Shown: piece by piece, positions 1 to 6,121 of the stretch | Numbering within the stretch: position 1 is the first letter of the stretch | Layout of the letters: every line of letters starts with the position of its first letter | Assembly (NCBI GenBank): GCA_017938645.1 | Contig: JAGBBE010000140.1 | Coordinates: 1-12,183, forward strand | From: Clostridia bacterium | Lineage (GTDB): Bacteria; Bacillota_A; Clostridia; Christensenellales; Aristaeellaceae | Reading direction: 5' to 3' | Length of the DNA: 12,183 nt | Translations under genes and position numbers: made by a program | Notes under the pieces: generated by a model | What the model saw: only the letters and a program-made list of their open reading frames with translations | Databases searched by the model: none | Told to the model about the DNA's origin: nothing

Positions 1-125
1 CTCCCTTATATCCCGTACCTTATCCCTACGGGGGTCCGGGGTGTCCCCGGCGTCGGAAGGGGGTAAGGGAGTCCAGAGGGCCTAGGGGGACCGGTACGGG
101 GGTCCCCCTGGTCCTCTGGCCCTAG
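1..125. repeat. GC-rich nested inverted repeats, non-coding
   Basis: This stretch has no credible gene and consists of stacked inverted repeats. Positions 1-8 (CTCCCTTA) are complementary to 64-71 (TAAGGGAG). Positions 36-41 and 45-50 form a 6-bp stem with a 3-nt loop. Positions 73-79 (CCAGAGG) pair with 113-119 (CCTCTGG), and inside them 84-92 (AGGGGGACC) pairs with 101-109 (GGTCCCCCT). It lies past the terminator of the YhcH operon. It could be an intergenic hairpin element or a structured RNA. Nothing in it matches a family I can name. Confidence 0.6.
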
Positions 126-184
126 CGGAGCGGGCAGAGAACAAGCCCAGTGCCTGCAAGGCACACAACAAACTGAGCACCCAA

Positions 185-210
185 CAAAAAAGCAGCCCAT
201 GTAGGCTGCC
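185..210 (-). terminator. Rho-independent terminator of the ECF-YhcH operon
   Basis: On the minus strand, GCAGCC (204-209) and GGCTGC (192-197) form a 6-bp stem with a 6-nt loop. Six T follow (186-191). It lies 15 bases past the stop codon of the YhcH-family gene, so it fits as the end of the minus-strand operon. Confidence 0.75.
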
Positions 211-224
211 TTCCTGCATAACAC

Positions 225-659
225 TCACTTCCTCACCTTGATAACCGCCTTGCGGCAGGGCATCCTCTCTCCGGCAGGATTCCCGGGCGAGTGCGGCTCC
301 GTGGGCAGAAAAATCACAAACTGCCCGGCGGTCAGCACGAAATCAAACCCCGTCACATCGGAACAGACGATCAGATCGCCCTCGGGCTCGCCGTAGACGC
401 ATGCGCTGCCCCAGCCGAAACGCTCGCTGCCTGCGAGCACAATCTGCACATCAGAGTAGAGGTTGTGCGCCTCCCAGAACATGTCCGGGCGGTCGTAGAC
501 ATTCTCAAAAACGTTGATGAATACGTTGTCGCCGTCCACTTCCGTGCGCCCAAGCGGCAAAGAGGCCAGATCATGCTCCTTTACAAAGGCGGCGGCGGTT
601 TCGAAATGCTTGCTAAGTCCGGCGTAGCGGCTCAGGTTTTCCAGCTTGTCAACAATCAT
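225..659 (-). CDS. YhcH/YjgK/YiaL (DUF386) family protein
   Basis: A 144-residue protein of the YhcH/YjgK/YiaL family, a cupin-like fold that includes EbgC, the small subunit of evolved beta-galactosidase. Relatives are tied to sialic acid or oligosaccharide use and are thought to bind sugars with a metal. Family features seen are the E-x-H and D-x-Q stretch (EAHNLYSDVQIVLAG), the G-x-E following it, and the C-terminal FLPTEPHSPG strand followed by KAVIKV. The length is normal. The start at 659 is supported by AAAGGAG seven bases upstream, which overlaps the end of the SIMPL gene; the two genes are 13 bases apart. It is the last gene of the ECF sigma operon, an unusual place for this family because no sugar transport or catabolic gene is nearby. 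The family is clear; the substrate is not. Confidence 0.9.
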   Translation of the reverse strand: MIVDKLENLSRYAGLSKHFETAAAFVKEHDLASLPLGRTEVDGDNVFINVFENVYDRPDMFWEAHNLYSDVQIVLAGSERFGWGSACVYGEPEGDLIVCSDVTGFDFVLTAGQFVIFLPTEPHSPGNPAGERMPCRKAVIKVRK

Positions 660-672
660 GCGGCGTCTCCTT

Positions 673-1311
673 TCACTTCTGTGCGGTCACGGTTGCTTCC
701 ACGGATACAATGCCGTTCAGCCCGTCGGAGGCGGAAGGCATTTCGGTCACGGCGAGCACCTCCGTGCGCGCATATCCGCACGCTTTGGCCAGCGCTTCAG
801 CCTTGGATACGGCCATCTTTGCCGCCTCGGCCATCGCGGCCTCGCAGGCCTCCTGACGGCCGGAGGACAGAAGCGTCACTTCGTAGTCGGCGTACCGCCC
901 GCTGACGACCGCCGCGTCCACAATCGCCTTGAGCCTGGCGATGTCGGGGACGTTCACGGTCATCACATACTCCACGCTGCAGCCGATGATGATCAGCTCC
1001 GGCTCCTTGATTTTGTTGTACTGATACTGCTGGTCGTTTTGCACATCGCTGCGCACGGAGGAGATGTCCGCCGCCTGCGCGCCGGCGCTGAGGAGCGCGT
1101 ACTTGAGCGCATCCACCGCCGAGGAGGCCCTGCTTTCGGCCTCCGGCAGGGTTTCGTCGCTGACGCGGATCGTAAAGGTCATCACCGCGCTGTCGGCCTC
1201 GGCGGCAAAGGGTGCGGAGCCGATGGCCGTAAAGGTGGGCGCAGCGCCCTCGGCACAGGCGCAGGAAAAGAGCATCACAAGGGCAATGAACAGCGTCAGG
1301 AAGCGTTTCAT
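673..1311 (-). CDS. SIMPL domain (DUF541) secreted protein
   Basis: A 212-residue exported protein with a SIMPL/DUF541 domain. Residues 1-20 are a signal peptide (two Lys/Arg, then FLTLFIALVMLF). Cysteines at the end of the hydrophobic core (FSCAC) leave open a lipoprotein, although the lipobox is poor. The mature part shows the family pattern: an opening strand with GSA, the ADSAVMTFTIRVSDETLPEAE segment, a helix with DALKYALLSAGAQAADI, the D-x-Q-Q-Y-x-Y-N stretch, and the late helix AAMAEAAKMAVSKAEALAKACG. SIMPL proteins are envelope proteins of poorly known function, in some species linked to oxidative stress or surface structure. The start is four bases past the DUF4349 stop, with AAGGAGG inside the previous gene, so translation is likely coupled. 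It is probably controlled by the ECF factor in the same operon. Confidence 0.88.
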   Translation of the reverse strand: MKRFLTLFIALVMLFSCACAEGAAPTFTAIGSAPFAAEADSAVMTFTIRVSDETLPEAESRASSAVDALKYALLSAGAQAADISSVRSDVQNDQQYQYNKIKEPELIIIGCSVEYVMTVNVPDIARLKAIVDAAVVSGRYADYEVTLLSSGRQEACEAAMAEAAKMAVSKAEALAKACGYARTEVLAVTEMPSASDGLNGIVSVEATVTAQK

Positions 1312-1315
1312 GGGG

Positions 1316-2395
1316 TCAGTCCTCCTTGTTTTTGCGTCTGATGCGGGCGATCAGGCGCCATACAATGACAACCACGGCCAGAGGTACGGCGACCGGCAGG
1401 ATCATCACCACGAACACCAGCACGTTGCGTCCGAACTCGCCCAGCCATTCCACGGACGCCTTAAGCGCGGCCGAGAGGCGTTCGGTGAGGGTGACGTCGG
1501 CCACGGCGGTGGAGGCGGGGGTTTCCTCGATGATGGTGAGGTTGACATAGCTCATGTCCACGCGGCTGTCGATGGAACGCTGCGAGGATTCGAAGCTGTC
1601 GATCTGGTACTGGGTGTCGGCGATGGCGGATTCGATCTCGATGAGGTCGGCAACGTCCTCGGCCTTCAAAAGCAGCTCGTTGAGCCTGTCGCGCTTGGCG
1701 TACAGCGTTTCCAGCCGCGCCTGATTGTCCACATACTGCGTGGTCATGTCGGTGGCGGACTCGCTGCGGTCGGTCACGCGGCCCAGCCCTTCCGCGCCGG
1801 TGAGGAACTCGTCCAGCCGGTCACTGGGCACGCGCATGCTCAGGCTTACGCGGCGCACGGTTTCGCCGTATTGATACAGGTTTTCCACATATCCGCCCAT
1901 GCTGGCAAGCAGGCTTCTGGCCGCCTCCTGCGCCTCGTCAAAGGCCGTGGTGCGCACGGTGAGATCGGCGGTGCGCACGATCTTGCGGTTTTCCTGCGCC
2001 TGGGGCGCGATGGCGCTGCCATAGCCTCCGGCCACGGAATCACTGGAGGACGCGCTGGAGAACATCACGGCTTCTTCGTCGATGATGTAGTCCTCCGTTG
2101 CGACCATCTTGTTGGCCGAACGGCTCGCAGCCACCATGCCCGTGTCCATGGTCGAACGGCTCTGCGGCGCGGAGAGATTCTGTTCGCCTGCCCACAGGCC
2201 GCCCACAATCAGCACCAAAACGGCCAGCGCGGGAACGAGGCGCTTCATAAAGAGGTTCTTTTTGACAGGTTTGTTCATCATCCGGATCGACTCCTCTCGT
2301 CTCACGGCGGCGCGCCAGCCGGTTTCAAAGCTTTCCGGCGCGTCCGTCTTCTGATACAGGCGGCTCAGCGCCGCGTCAAGGCGATCGTTTTCCAT
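1316..2395 (-). CDS. DUF4349 membrane protein, probable ECF anti-sigma/sensor
   Basis: A 359-residue membrane protein. Residues 1-50 are a charged cytoplasmic segment (DAALSRLYQKTDAPESFETGWRAA), like the N-termini of clostridial anti-sigma or sigma-linked proteins, but no Cys/His zinc motif is visible. A membrane segment lies at about 51-69. An extracytoplasmic DUF4349 domain spans about 135-345, including VRTADLTVRT, the GGYVE segment, and a coiled coil at about 221-272 (DNQARLETLYAKRDRLNELL). A second membrane segment at about 323-348 is followed by a basic tail (RIRRKNKED). The start at 2395 is chosen over a longer frame because GGAGG sits seven bases upstream. It lies 54 bases after the ECF sigma gene, so I infer that it holds or senses for that sigma factor. 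The DUF4349 assignment is firm; the anti-sigma role is inference from layout and the N-terminus. Confidence 0.88.
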   Translation of the reverse strand: MENDRLDAALSRLYQKTDAPESFETGWRAAVRREESIRMMNKPVKKNLFMKRLVPALAVLVLIVGGLWAGEQNLSAPQSRSTMDTGMVAASRSANKMVATEDYIIDEEAVMFSSASSSDSVAGGYGSAIAPQAQENRKIVRTADLTVRTTAFDEAQEAARSLLASMGGYVENLYQYGETVRRVSLSMRVPSDRLDEFLTGAEGLGRVTDRSESATDMTTQYVDNQARLETLYAKRDRLNELLLKAEDVADLIEIESAIADTQYQIDSFESSQRSIDSRVDMSYVNLTIIEETPASTAVADVTLTERLSAALKASVEWLGEFGRNVLVFVVMILPVAVPLAVVVIVWRLIARIRRKNKED

Positions 2396-2449
2396 GCGTG
2401 AGCCTCCTTTCACTGGAAAAGACGAGCAATGGATGAAAAAGGTTCCCAA

Positions 2450-2971
2450 TTATTCCGCAAGTTTTTTCCGAAGCGCGTCCTTTGCGCGGCTCAGACGGCT
2501 CTTGACCGTGCCCGCGCGAAGGCCGGTGGCTTCGGCGATTTCTTCGTACTTCAGGTTTTCGCCATAATAGAGGGCGATGAGCGTCTGCTGCTCCTGAGAC
2601 AGCGTAAGCACCGCGTCCCACAGCCTGCGGCTTTCGGCGTCGGTCACATAGCTTTCCTCCGGCGTGGCGGCAGGATCGGCGGCTTCATACGGATGGTCCG
2701 GATCGTCCAATACGGCGTGCTCGCGGCGGTAACGCGCGCTCTTGAGCACGTCCAGACAGGTCCGGTGCGCAATCTGAAACAGCCACGAGGCCACGCCGTT
2801 TCCGCGAAAACCATCGAAGGCGCGGAAGGCGCGCAGCATGGTCTCCTGCGCGGCGTCCTCAGCCTCCTGCGGATGGCGCAGCATCCTCAGGCAGTGCCGG
2901 TACACCATAGGCGCATAGGGCGCGCAGTGTTCCTCGAACGATGCGTCCCTGCTATGGACAAACAGAAACAC
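2450..2971 (-). CDS. ECF (sigma-70 family) RNA polymerase sigma factor
   Basis: A 173-residue extracytoplasmic-function sigma factor. Region 2 covers about residues 11-80, with FEEHCAPYAPMVYRHCLRML, the EAEDAAQETMLRAF helix and the WLFQIAHRTCLD helix. Region 4 covers about 115-170, with LSQEQQTLIALYYGENLKYEEIAEATGL then GTVKSRLSRAKDALRKKL as the helix-turn-helix. The start is uncertain. An ATG at 2995 has no ribosome binding site and lies only about three bases past the predicted transcription start. A GTG at 2971 has AAAGGGGG eight bases upstream and gives a normal ECF N-terminus, so it is preferred. The gene leads an operon with DUF4349, SIMPL and YhcH proteins, and autoregulation from the promoter at 3005-3033 is possible. 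Its ECF subgroup cannot be told by eye. Confidence 0.92.
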   Translation of the reverse strand: MFLFVHSRDASFEEHCAPYAPMVYRHCLRMLRHPQEAEDAAQETMLRAFRAFDGFRGNGVASWLFQIAHRTCLDVLKSARYRREHAVLDDPDHPYEAADPAATPEESYVTDAESRRLWDAVLTLSQEQQTLIALYYGENLKYEEIAEATGLRAGTVKSRLSRAKDALRKKLAE

Positions 2972-3004
2972 GGCCCCAGCCCCCTTTGTTTTCATCTGAG
3001 GAAT

Positions 3005-3033
3005 ATTATACCCTGATTTTGAACGCCTTGCAA
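3005..3033 (-). promoter_or_regulatory. Sigma-A-type promoter of the ECF operon
   Basis: On the minus strand TTGCAA (3028-3033) and TATAAT (3005-3010) are separated by 17 bases, a near-consensus housekeeping promoter. The predicted transcription start is near 2998. That would leave the ATG at 2995 almost leaderless, and it is one reason for preferring the GTG at 2971. Confidence 0.7.
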
Positions 3034-3040
3034 TCAAAAT

Positions 3041-3197
3041 CAGCGTTCCTCCAACCGAAGGAACGCTGAATTCGATCACACAAGCGAGCCCCGACACCCT
3101 CCGTGGAGGGGTGGCCTGAAGAGGCAAGAACTGTCTCCGTCCGCCAAGCCCTGCGCGCCCATGGCGCGCAGTCCACGGGTCAAGGGCGAAGCCCTTG
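3041..3197. repeat. Dispersed intergenic hairpin repeat, copy A
   Basis: This copy lies between the flippase-like gene and the ECF operon. It contains a 10-bp stem (CAGCGTTCCT 3041-3050 with AGGAACGCTG 3059-3068), a block at 3073-3090 (CGATCACACAAGCGAGCC), a CCCTCC/GGAGGG inverted pair (3097-3110), and a 41-base block from 3111 that matches copy B at about 31 of 41 positions. It also has a 9-bp stem at 3151-3171 and a stem around the flippase stop codon (3181-3197). Copy B at 11460-11657 has the same parts in the same order and orientation. On the minus strand the first stem is followed by ATTTTGATTG, so it may act as a weak terminator. Confidence 0.7.
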
Positions 3198-4124
3198 GTA
3201 GCGGTTCAGGACGAAGGGGGTGAAGAAAAGGCCGGCGACGATGTAGACGACCATCAGGGCGGCGCTCTGGAGGAGCGAAACCATGACGCCGTGCTGGAAT
3301 ACGTCGCCCATGAGGCTTCCGGCGGCGCCCATGACGGCCTGCTGAATGCCGATGTTGCCGGGCACGATGGCCACAAGGCTCATGATGCGGCTGACGCTGT
3401 TGTAGAACAGGGCCTGATAGAGGGTAACCTCCATGCCGATGCCGCGGAAGCAGGCGATGTAGAGCAGCAGATGGAGGATGTTGTTGAGAATCAGGCACAT
3501 AAGGAGCCGGATGAGCAGCTGACGGTCGGTGAGCAGGTCGCAGAAGCCGTCAACGACGCTGCGGACGACTTTGATGCGGCTGAGGAAGGCGGGCATGCGG
3601 CCGCGGAACCATAGCGCCATGATGAGGAAGAACGCGGTTGCACCGGCGGCGGCCAGCCATACCAGCCAGAGCGCGGCGGGCCATACGCCTTTGAGAAGGC
3701 CGGTACAAAGCAGCGCGGCGAACATCTGGATCAGGGCAAAGAGAATGCTGAAGACGATGTTTCCGGCGGCCATGGAGGCGCTTTTGACGTAGGCGAGGTT
3801 TTTGGTGCGCTTGTAATAGGTGGCGGAAAACACCAGATCCATGCGCAGCGGCAGCACGTAGGCCATGGCGTTGGCTACGTAGACCACGCCCATCCAGTCG
3901 ATTACGTCCAAAGGAATGCGGTGGGTGTCGAGGATCAGCTTGTGGTAGACGCAGTTGAGCGTGCAGGCGCCAAGCGCCAGCAGGATCATCCACGCAACGG
4001 TGGCAAAATCCAGCGTGACCAGCCGGGCCAGATCCGCGCGGTTTTCGTACAGATACCAGCCCAGCAGCGCGATCATGGAAAGAAAGAGCAGATAGCTCAG
4101 CCATTTTTTCCAGCTTTTCATCAT
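3180..4124 (-). CDS. UPF0104 / LPG-synthase-TM-type membrane protein, flippase-like
   Basis: A 314-residue polytopic membrane protein of the lysylphosphatidylglycerol synthase transmembrane region / UPF0104 type, the membrane half of MprF-like proteins without the aminoacyltransferase domain. About eight hydrophobic segments are visible, beginning with WLSYLLFLSMIALLGWYLY near the N-terminus. The late motif LVAIVPGNIGIQQAVMGA corresponds to the family's conserved P-G-x-x-G segment. Such proteins are thought to move lipids or lipid-linked sugars across the membrane. The start at 4124 is chosen because its ATG overlaps the TGA of the GtrA gene (ATGA) and GGAG lies seven bases upstream, which implies translational coupling. 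The gene ends inside a hairpin (CAAGGGC/GCCCTTG). The substrate is unknown. Confidence 0.85.
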   Translation of the reverse strand: MMKSWKKWLSYLLFLSMIALLGWYLYENRADLARLVTLDFATVAWMILLALGACTLNCVYHKLILDTHRIPLDVIDWMGVVYVANAMAYVLPLRMDLVFSATYYKRTKNLAYVKSASMAAGNIVFSILFALIQMFAALLCTGLLKGVWPAALWLVWLAAAGATAFFLIMALWFRGRMPAFLSRIKVVRSVVDGFCDLLTDRQLLIRLLMCLILNNILHLLLYIACFRGIGMEVTLYQALFYNSVSRIMSLVAIVPGNIGIQQAVMGAAGSLMGDVFQHGVMVSLLQSAALMVVYIVAGLFFTPFVLNRYQGLRP

Positions 4125-4549
4125 TTGTGTTCTCCGGCGCGGCGGGCTACGTCGTTGGTGTCGATCATGCCGCGGTATACGACAAAGCGCTGATAGAGAT
4201 ACTCCAGCACAAAGTTGAGAATCATGGTAAGGGCAAGGACGAGGAAGTCGTTCCATCCGGCGCGGGTGAGCGCGTCGCCGCCCCAGGTGGAAACGGGCGT
4301 GAAGACCACGTAGAACAGCGCCACCAGCATCATGGCGCGCGGCACGTTGGCGTCGGAGCGGAAGGTGTAGCGGCGGTTGAAGGTGAAGTTCCACAGAACG
4401 CTCAAAATCAGCGAAACGAGATAGCTGGGCCAGTACGGCAGATGGAAAACGGTTTCCAGAAGCGTGAACGACGCTACCTGAATGATGCCTGCGCTGATGG
4501 AAAACAGCGTGAATTTGATGATTTGCCAAAGGTTTTTGTTCTGAGCCAT
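4121..4549 (-). CDS. GtrA-family membrane protein
   Basis: A 142-residue four-helix membrane protein of the GtrA family. The hydrophobic segments are at about 10-33, 40-58, 72-90 and 100-120. Both GtrA signatures are visible: WNFTFNRRYTF after the second helix and NFVLEYLYQRFVVYR after the fourth. GtrA proteins take part in moving or anchoring polyprenyl-linked sugars for cell-surface glycosylation. The start at 4549 is supported by GGGAGG seven bases upstream, which is better than the upstream in-frame ATG at 4582. Its stop overlaps the start of the flippase-like gene. An extended -10 promoter lies directly upstream, so it need not depend on spoIIA transcription. No glycosyltransferase is adjacent. 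Confidence 0.88.
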   Translation of the reverse strand: MAQNKNLWQIIKFTLFSISAGIIQVASFTLLETVFHLPYWPSYLVSLILSVLWNFTFNRRYTFRSDANVPRAMMLVALFYVVFTPVSTWGGDALTRAGWNDFLVLALTMILNFVLEYLYQRFVVYRGMIDTNDVARRAGEHK

Positions 4550-4580
4550 GTTTCGGCCTCCCTTCGGATGAATACAGTCC

Positions 4581-4610
4581 ATTGTACCACCAAAGAAGGG
4601 AAAAGCGCAA
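4581..4610 (-). promoter_or_regulatory. Extended -10 promoter of the gtrA-flippase pair
   Basis: On the minus strand TTGCGC (4605-4610) is followed after 18 bases by TACAAT (4581-4586), preceded by TGG, an extended -10 element. The predicted start is near 4574, leaving a leader of about 25 bases that carries the GGGAGG site. It lies in the 63-base gap after the sigF stop. No terminator is seen in that gap, so read-through from spoIIA is also possible. Confidence 0.5.
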
Positions 4611-4612
4611 TA

Positions 4613-5239
4613 TCAGAGCTCCCGGAGCGCCTGACGCAGAAGCTCCACGCCTCTTTTCTGCCAGCGCGACACCTGCGGCTGACTCACGCCCAGCCGCCGG
4701 GCGATTTCCGTCTGTCCGAGGCCAAGGCCCACGCCCAGCCACACCGCCTGCGCGCAGGGCGATGGAAGCGACTGCAGCGCATCGCGCAGGAGTACGCGGT
4801 CTTCAAAGCTGTCCTCGGGGACGCAGGACGCATCCAGCGTGCCCGAGGACAATTTCATCCGCTCGCTGGCGGCGAGCATCTCGGCGAGGCGTTCTTCGTC
4901 TGTATCCATTTCGCGGGCAATGCGCCTCACGTCGGGCTCGCGGCCTTCCTCCATGAGGATGCGCTCGCGGATGAGCTGCGCGGAGCGGAGCATCTGCCGG
5001 TCGGTGCGCGGCACGTGCATGGGCGCGGCCTGACGGCAGAGCTGACGCAGCGCGCCCAGCACCACCGGAATGGCATAGGTGGAAAACCGCACGCCCCGGC
5101 TTTCATCAAAGCGCGAGGCAGCCCACAGAAGCGCCGCCTCGCTTTCGGCAATCAGTTCCTCCATGTCCACGCCGCGCCCCTGAAAACGCCGGGCGCAGTA
5201 TACGGCCAGCCCGTAGTGCTCCCGATCAGCCGATTTCAT
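4613..5239 (-). CDS. sigF: RNA polymerase sigma-F factor, short and divergent
   Basis: A 208-residue sporulation sigma factor, the forespore sigma of the SpoIIA switch. Visible parts are region 2 at residues 8-80, with RFDESRGVRFSTYAIPVVLGALRQ (family RFD...VRFSTYAVPMIIGEIQR), region 3 at about 85-130 with the EGREPDVRRIAREMD segment, and region 4 at about 150-205 ending in QTEIARRLGVSQPQVSRWQKRGVELLRQ. It is shorter than B. subtilis SigF (about 255 residues), because the N-terminal 35-45 residues are missing. The usual DLFQIGxIGL motif is replaced by ELIAESEAALL. The start at 5239 overlaps the end of spoIIAB by 14 bases, with GGGAG about ten bases upstream. Operon position and region 4 make the identity secure; SigG is less likely because it lacks this operon context. 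Confidence 0.9.
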   Translation of the reverse strand: MKSADREHYGLAVYCARRFQGRGVDMEELIAESEAALLWAASRFDESRGVRFSTYAIPVVLGALRQLCRQAAPMHVPRTDRQMLRSAQLIRERILMEEGREPDVRRIAREMDTDEERLAEMLAASERMKLSSGTLDASCVPEDSFEDRVLLRDALQSLPSPCAQAVWLGVGLGLGQTEIARRLGVSQPQVSRWQKRGVELLRQALREL

Positions 5240-5693
5240 CCAGCATCCGCTCCCGGTTGAACGCCGCCTCGCCGTGCACATACTTGCGCATGCGCACCGT
5301 GGTGCCCTCGCCCACGGCGGACTCCACCTCCACCGCGTCCATGAAGGTCTGCATCACGCAAAAGCCCATGCCGCTGCGCTCCGTGCCGTCGCCCGTGGAA
5401 AAGAACGGCTGCATGGCGGTTTCAATGTCGCGGATGCCGCAGCCGCTGTCGCGCACCGTGACCTCCAGAACGCGCCGGTCGCCGTACTCGGCGCTGAGCG
5501 TCACCAGCTGCGTGTCGTCGCTTTTGTAGCCGTGCACGATGGCGTTGGTCACGGCCTCGGACACGGCGGTTTTGATGTCGGCCATCTCCGGCAGCGTGGG
5601 ATTGAGCTGCACGGCAAAGGCCGCAATGGCTACGCGCGCAAACGCCTCGTTTCTGGCGCAGGCGCTGAAGGTAAGCTCCATCCGGTTGTGCAT
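5226..5693 (-). CDS. spoIIAB: Anti-sigma-F factor / serine kinase SpoIIAB
   Basis: A 155-residue GHKL-type kinase that binds and inhibits sigma-F and phosphorylates SpoIIAA. The sequence follows the B. subtilis protein closely: NEAFARV near residue 15, the N-box SEAVTNAIVHGY at about 45-56, the G1 box RDSGCGI at 81-87, the G2 segment ERSGMGFCVMQTFMD at about 105-119, and GTTVRMRK near the end. The ATG at 5693 is chosen because it gives the same N-terminal register as the B. subtilis protein. A GTG one codon earlier (5696) is also possible. The start overlaps the spoIIAA stop (TGATG), with GGGGAGG upstream, and the 3' end overlaps sigF, so the three products are translationally coupled. Confidence 0.96.
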   Translation of the reverse strand: MHNRMELTFSACARNEAFARVAIAAFAVQLNPTLPEMADIKTAVSEAVTNAIVHGYKSDDTQLVTLSAEYGDRRVLEVTVRDSGCGIRDIETAMQPFFSTGDGTERSGMGFCVMQTFMDAVEVESAVGEGTTVRMRKYVHGEAAFNRERMLDEIG

Positions 5694-6013
5694 CACTGCC
5701 GCCCTCCCCTTGAGTCCTTTTCGATTCCGATTACCCGGTGCATCCCCGACAGCCTGAACAGCTTCTCCACCGGCGGCTGCATGTTTTTCACGCTCATGCT
5801 GCCGCCGCGGTTCTGCAGCGTGCGCAGCCGTCCCAGCAGCACCCCGATGCCCGAGGAATCCATAAACGTAAGGTTTTCCAGATCCAGTACCAGATGCGTG
5901 ACCATGGGGTCGGTAAGCAGGTCATCCAGCATCGCGCGGATCTGCGGCGCGGCGCAGTGATCCAGTTCGCCCGCGATGACCACCGTGACCGCCTGATCAA
6001 GCGGTTTCAGCAT
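5693..6013 (-). CDS. spoIIAA: Anti-sigma-F factor antagonist SpoIIAA
   Basis: A 106-residue STAS-domain protein that frees sigma-F by binding SpoIIAB and is regulated by phosphorylation of a serine. The phosphorylation motif is seen as FMDSSGIG at residues 50-57. By comparison with B. subtilis the phosphorylated residue is Ser53, the first serine after Asp. The opening strand (VTVVIAGELDHCAAP) and LVLDLENLTFMDSSG are typical of the family, and the late VEKLFRLSGMHRVI helix is also present. The length is slightly short but complete. The start at 6013 has GGAGGG seven bases upstream. It is the first gene of the operon, downstream of a cluster of Spo0A-box-like sites. Confidence 0.96.
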   Translation of the reverse strand: MLKPLDQAVTVVIAGELDHCAAPQIRAMLDDLLTDPMVTHLVLDLENLTFMDSSGIGVLLGRLRTLQNRGGSMSVKNMQPPVEKLFRLSGMHRVIGIEKDSRGGRQ

Positions 6014-6052
6014 GGCTTGTCCCTCCTGATTTTGGATGTGTTCGGGTTAATG

Positions 6053-6121
6053 GTTCTGCATGCGGCGGGCTTGTCCTTTGACGAAAAAACACTGCCTTTG
6101 TCGGATGAATAAAGTGTCGAA
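6053..6121 (-). promoter_or_regulatory. Spo0A-box cluster and possible sigma-H promoter of spoIIA
   Basis: Three sites read TGNCGAA-like on the plus strand: TGACGAA at 6079-6085 (exact), TGTCGGA at 6099-6105 (one mismatch) and TGTCGAA at 6115-6121 (exact). They share one orientation and are spaced 20 and 16 bases apart. The B. subtilis spoIIA operon is driven by sigma-H with phosphorylated Spo0A. On the minus strand AGGACAA (6071-6077) next to the first box, followed by GAAC at 6053-6056, is a weak match to a sigma-H promoter. The boxes are better supported than the promoter hexamers. Confidence 0.6.

Noticed and set aside
6..224. A 72-residue minus-strand frame in the left-end repeat region
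   Set aside because: Pro/Cys-rich translation without a ribosome site, lying across inverted repeats and a terminator.
1064..2401. A long plus-strand frame (445 residues) opposite the DUF4349 and SIMPL genes
   Set aside because: It is antisense to two recognised genes, His/Gly/Arg-rich and without family motifs. Such frames are common opposite high-GC genes.
3097..3171. The hairpins at 3097-3110 and 3151-3171 as independent terminators
   Set aside because: No T-run follows on either strand; they fit better as parts of repeat copy A.
4125..4742. An N-terminal extension of the flippase-like protein to 4742
   Set aside because: The extension overlaps gtrA and sigF out of frame and reads as Arg/His-rich noise. 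The ATGA overlap at 4121-4124 with GGAG gives a clear start.
4127..5260. A plus-strand frame opposite gtrA and sigF
   Set aside because: It crosses two conserved minus-strand genes and their gap, and the translation shows no domain.
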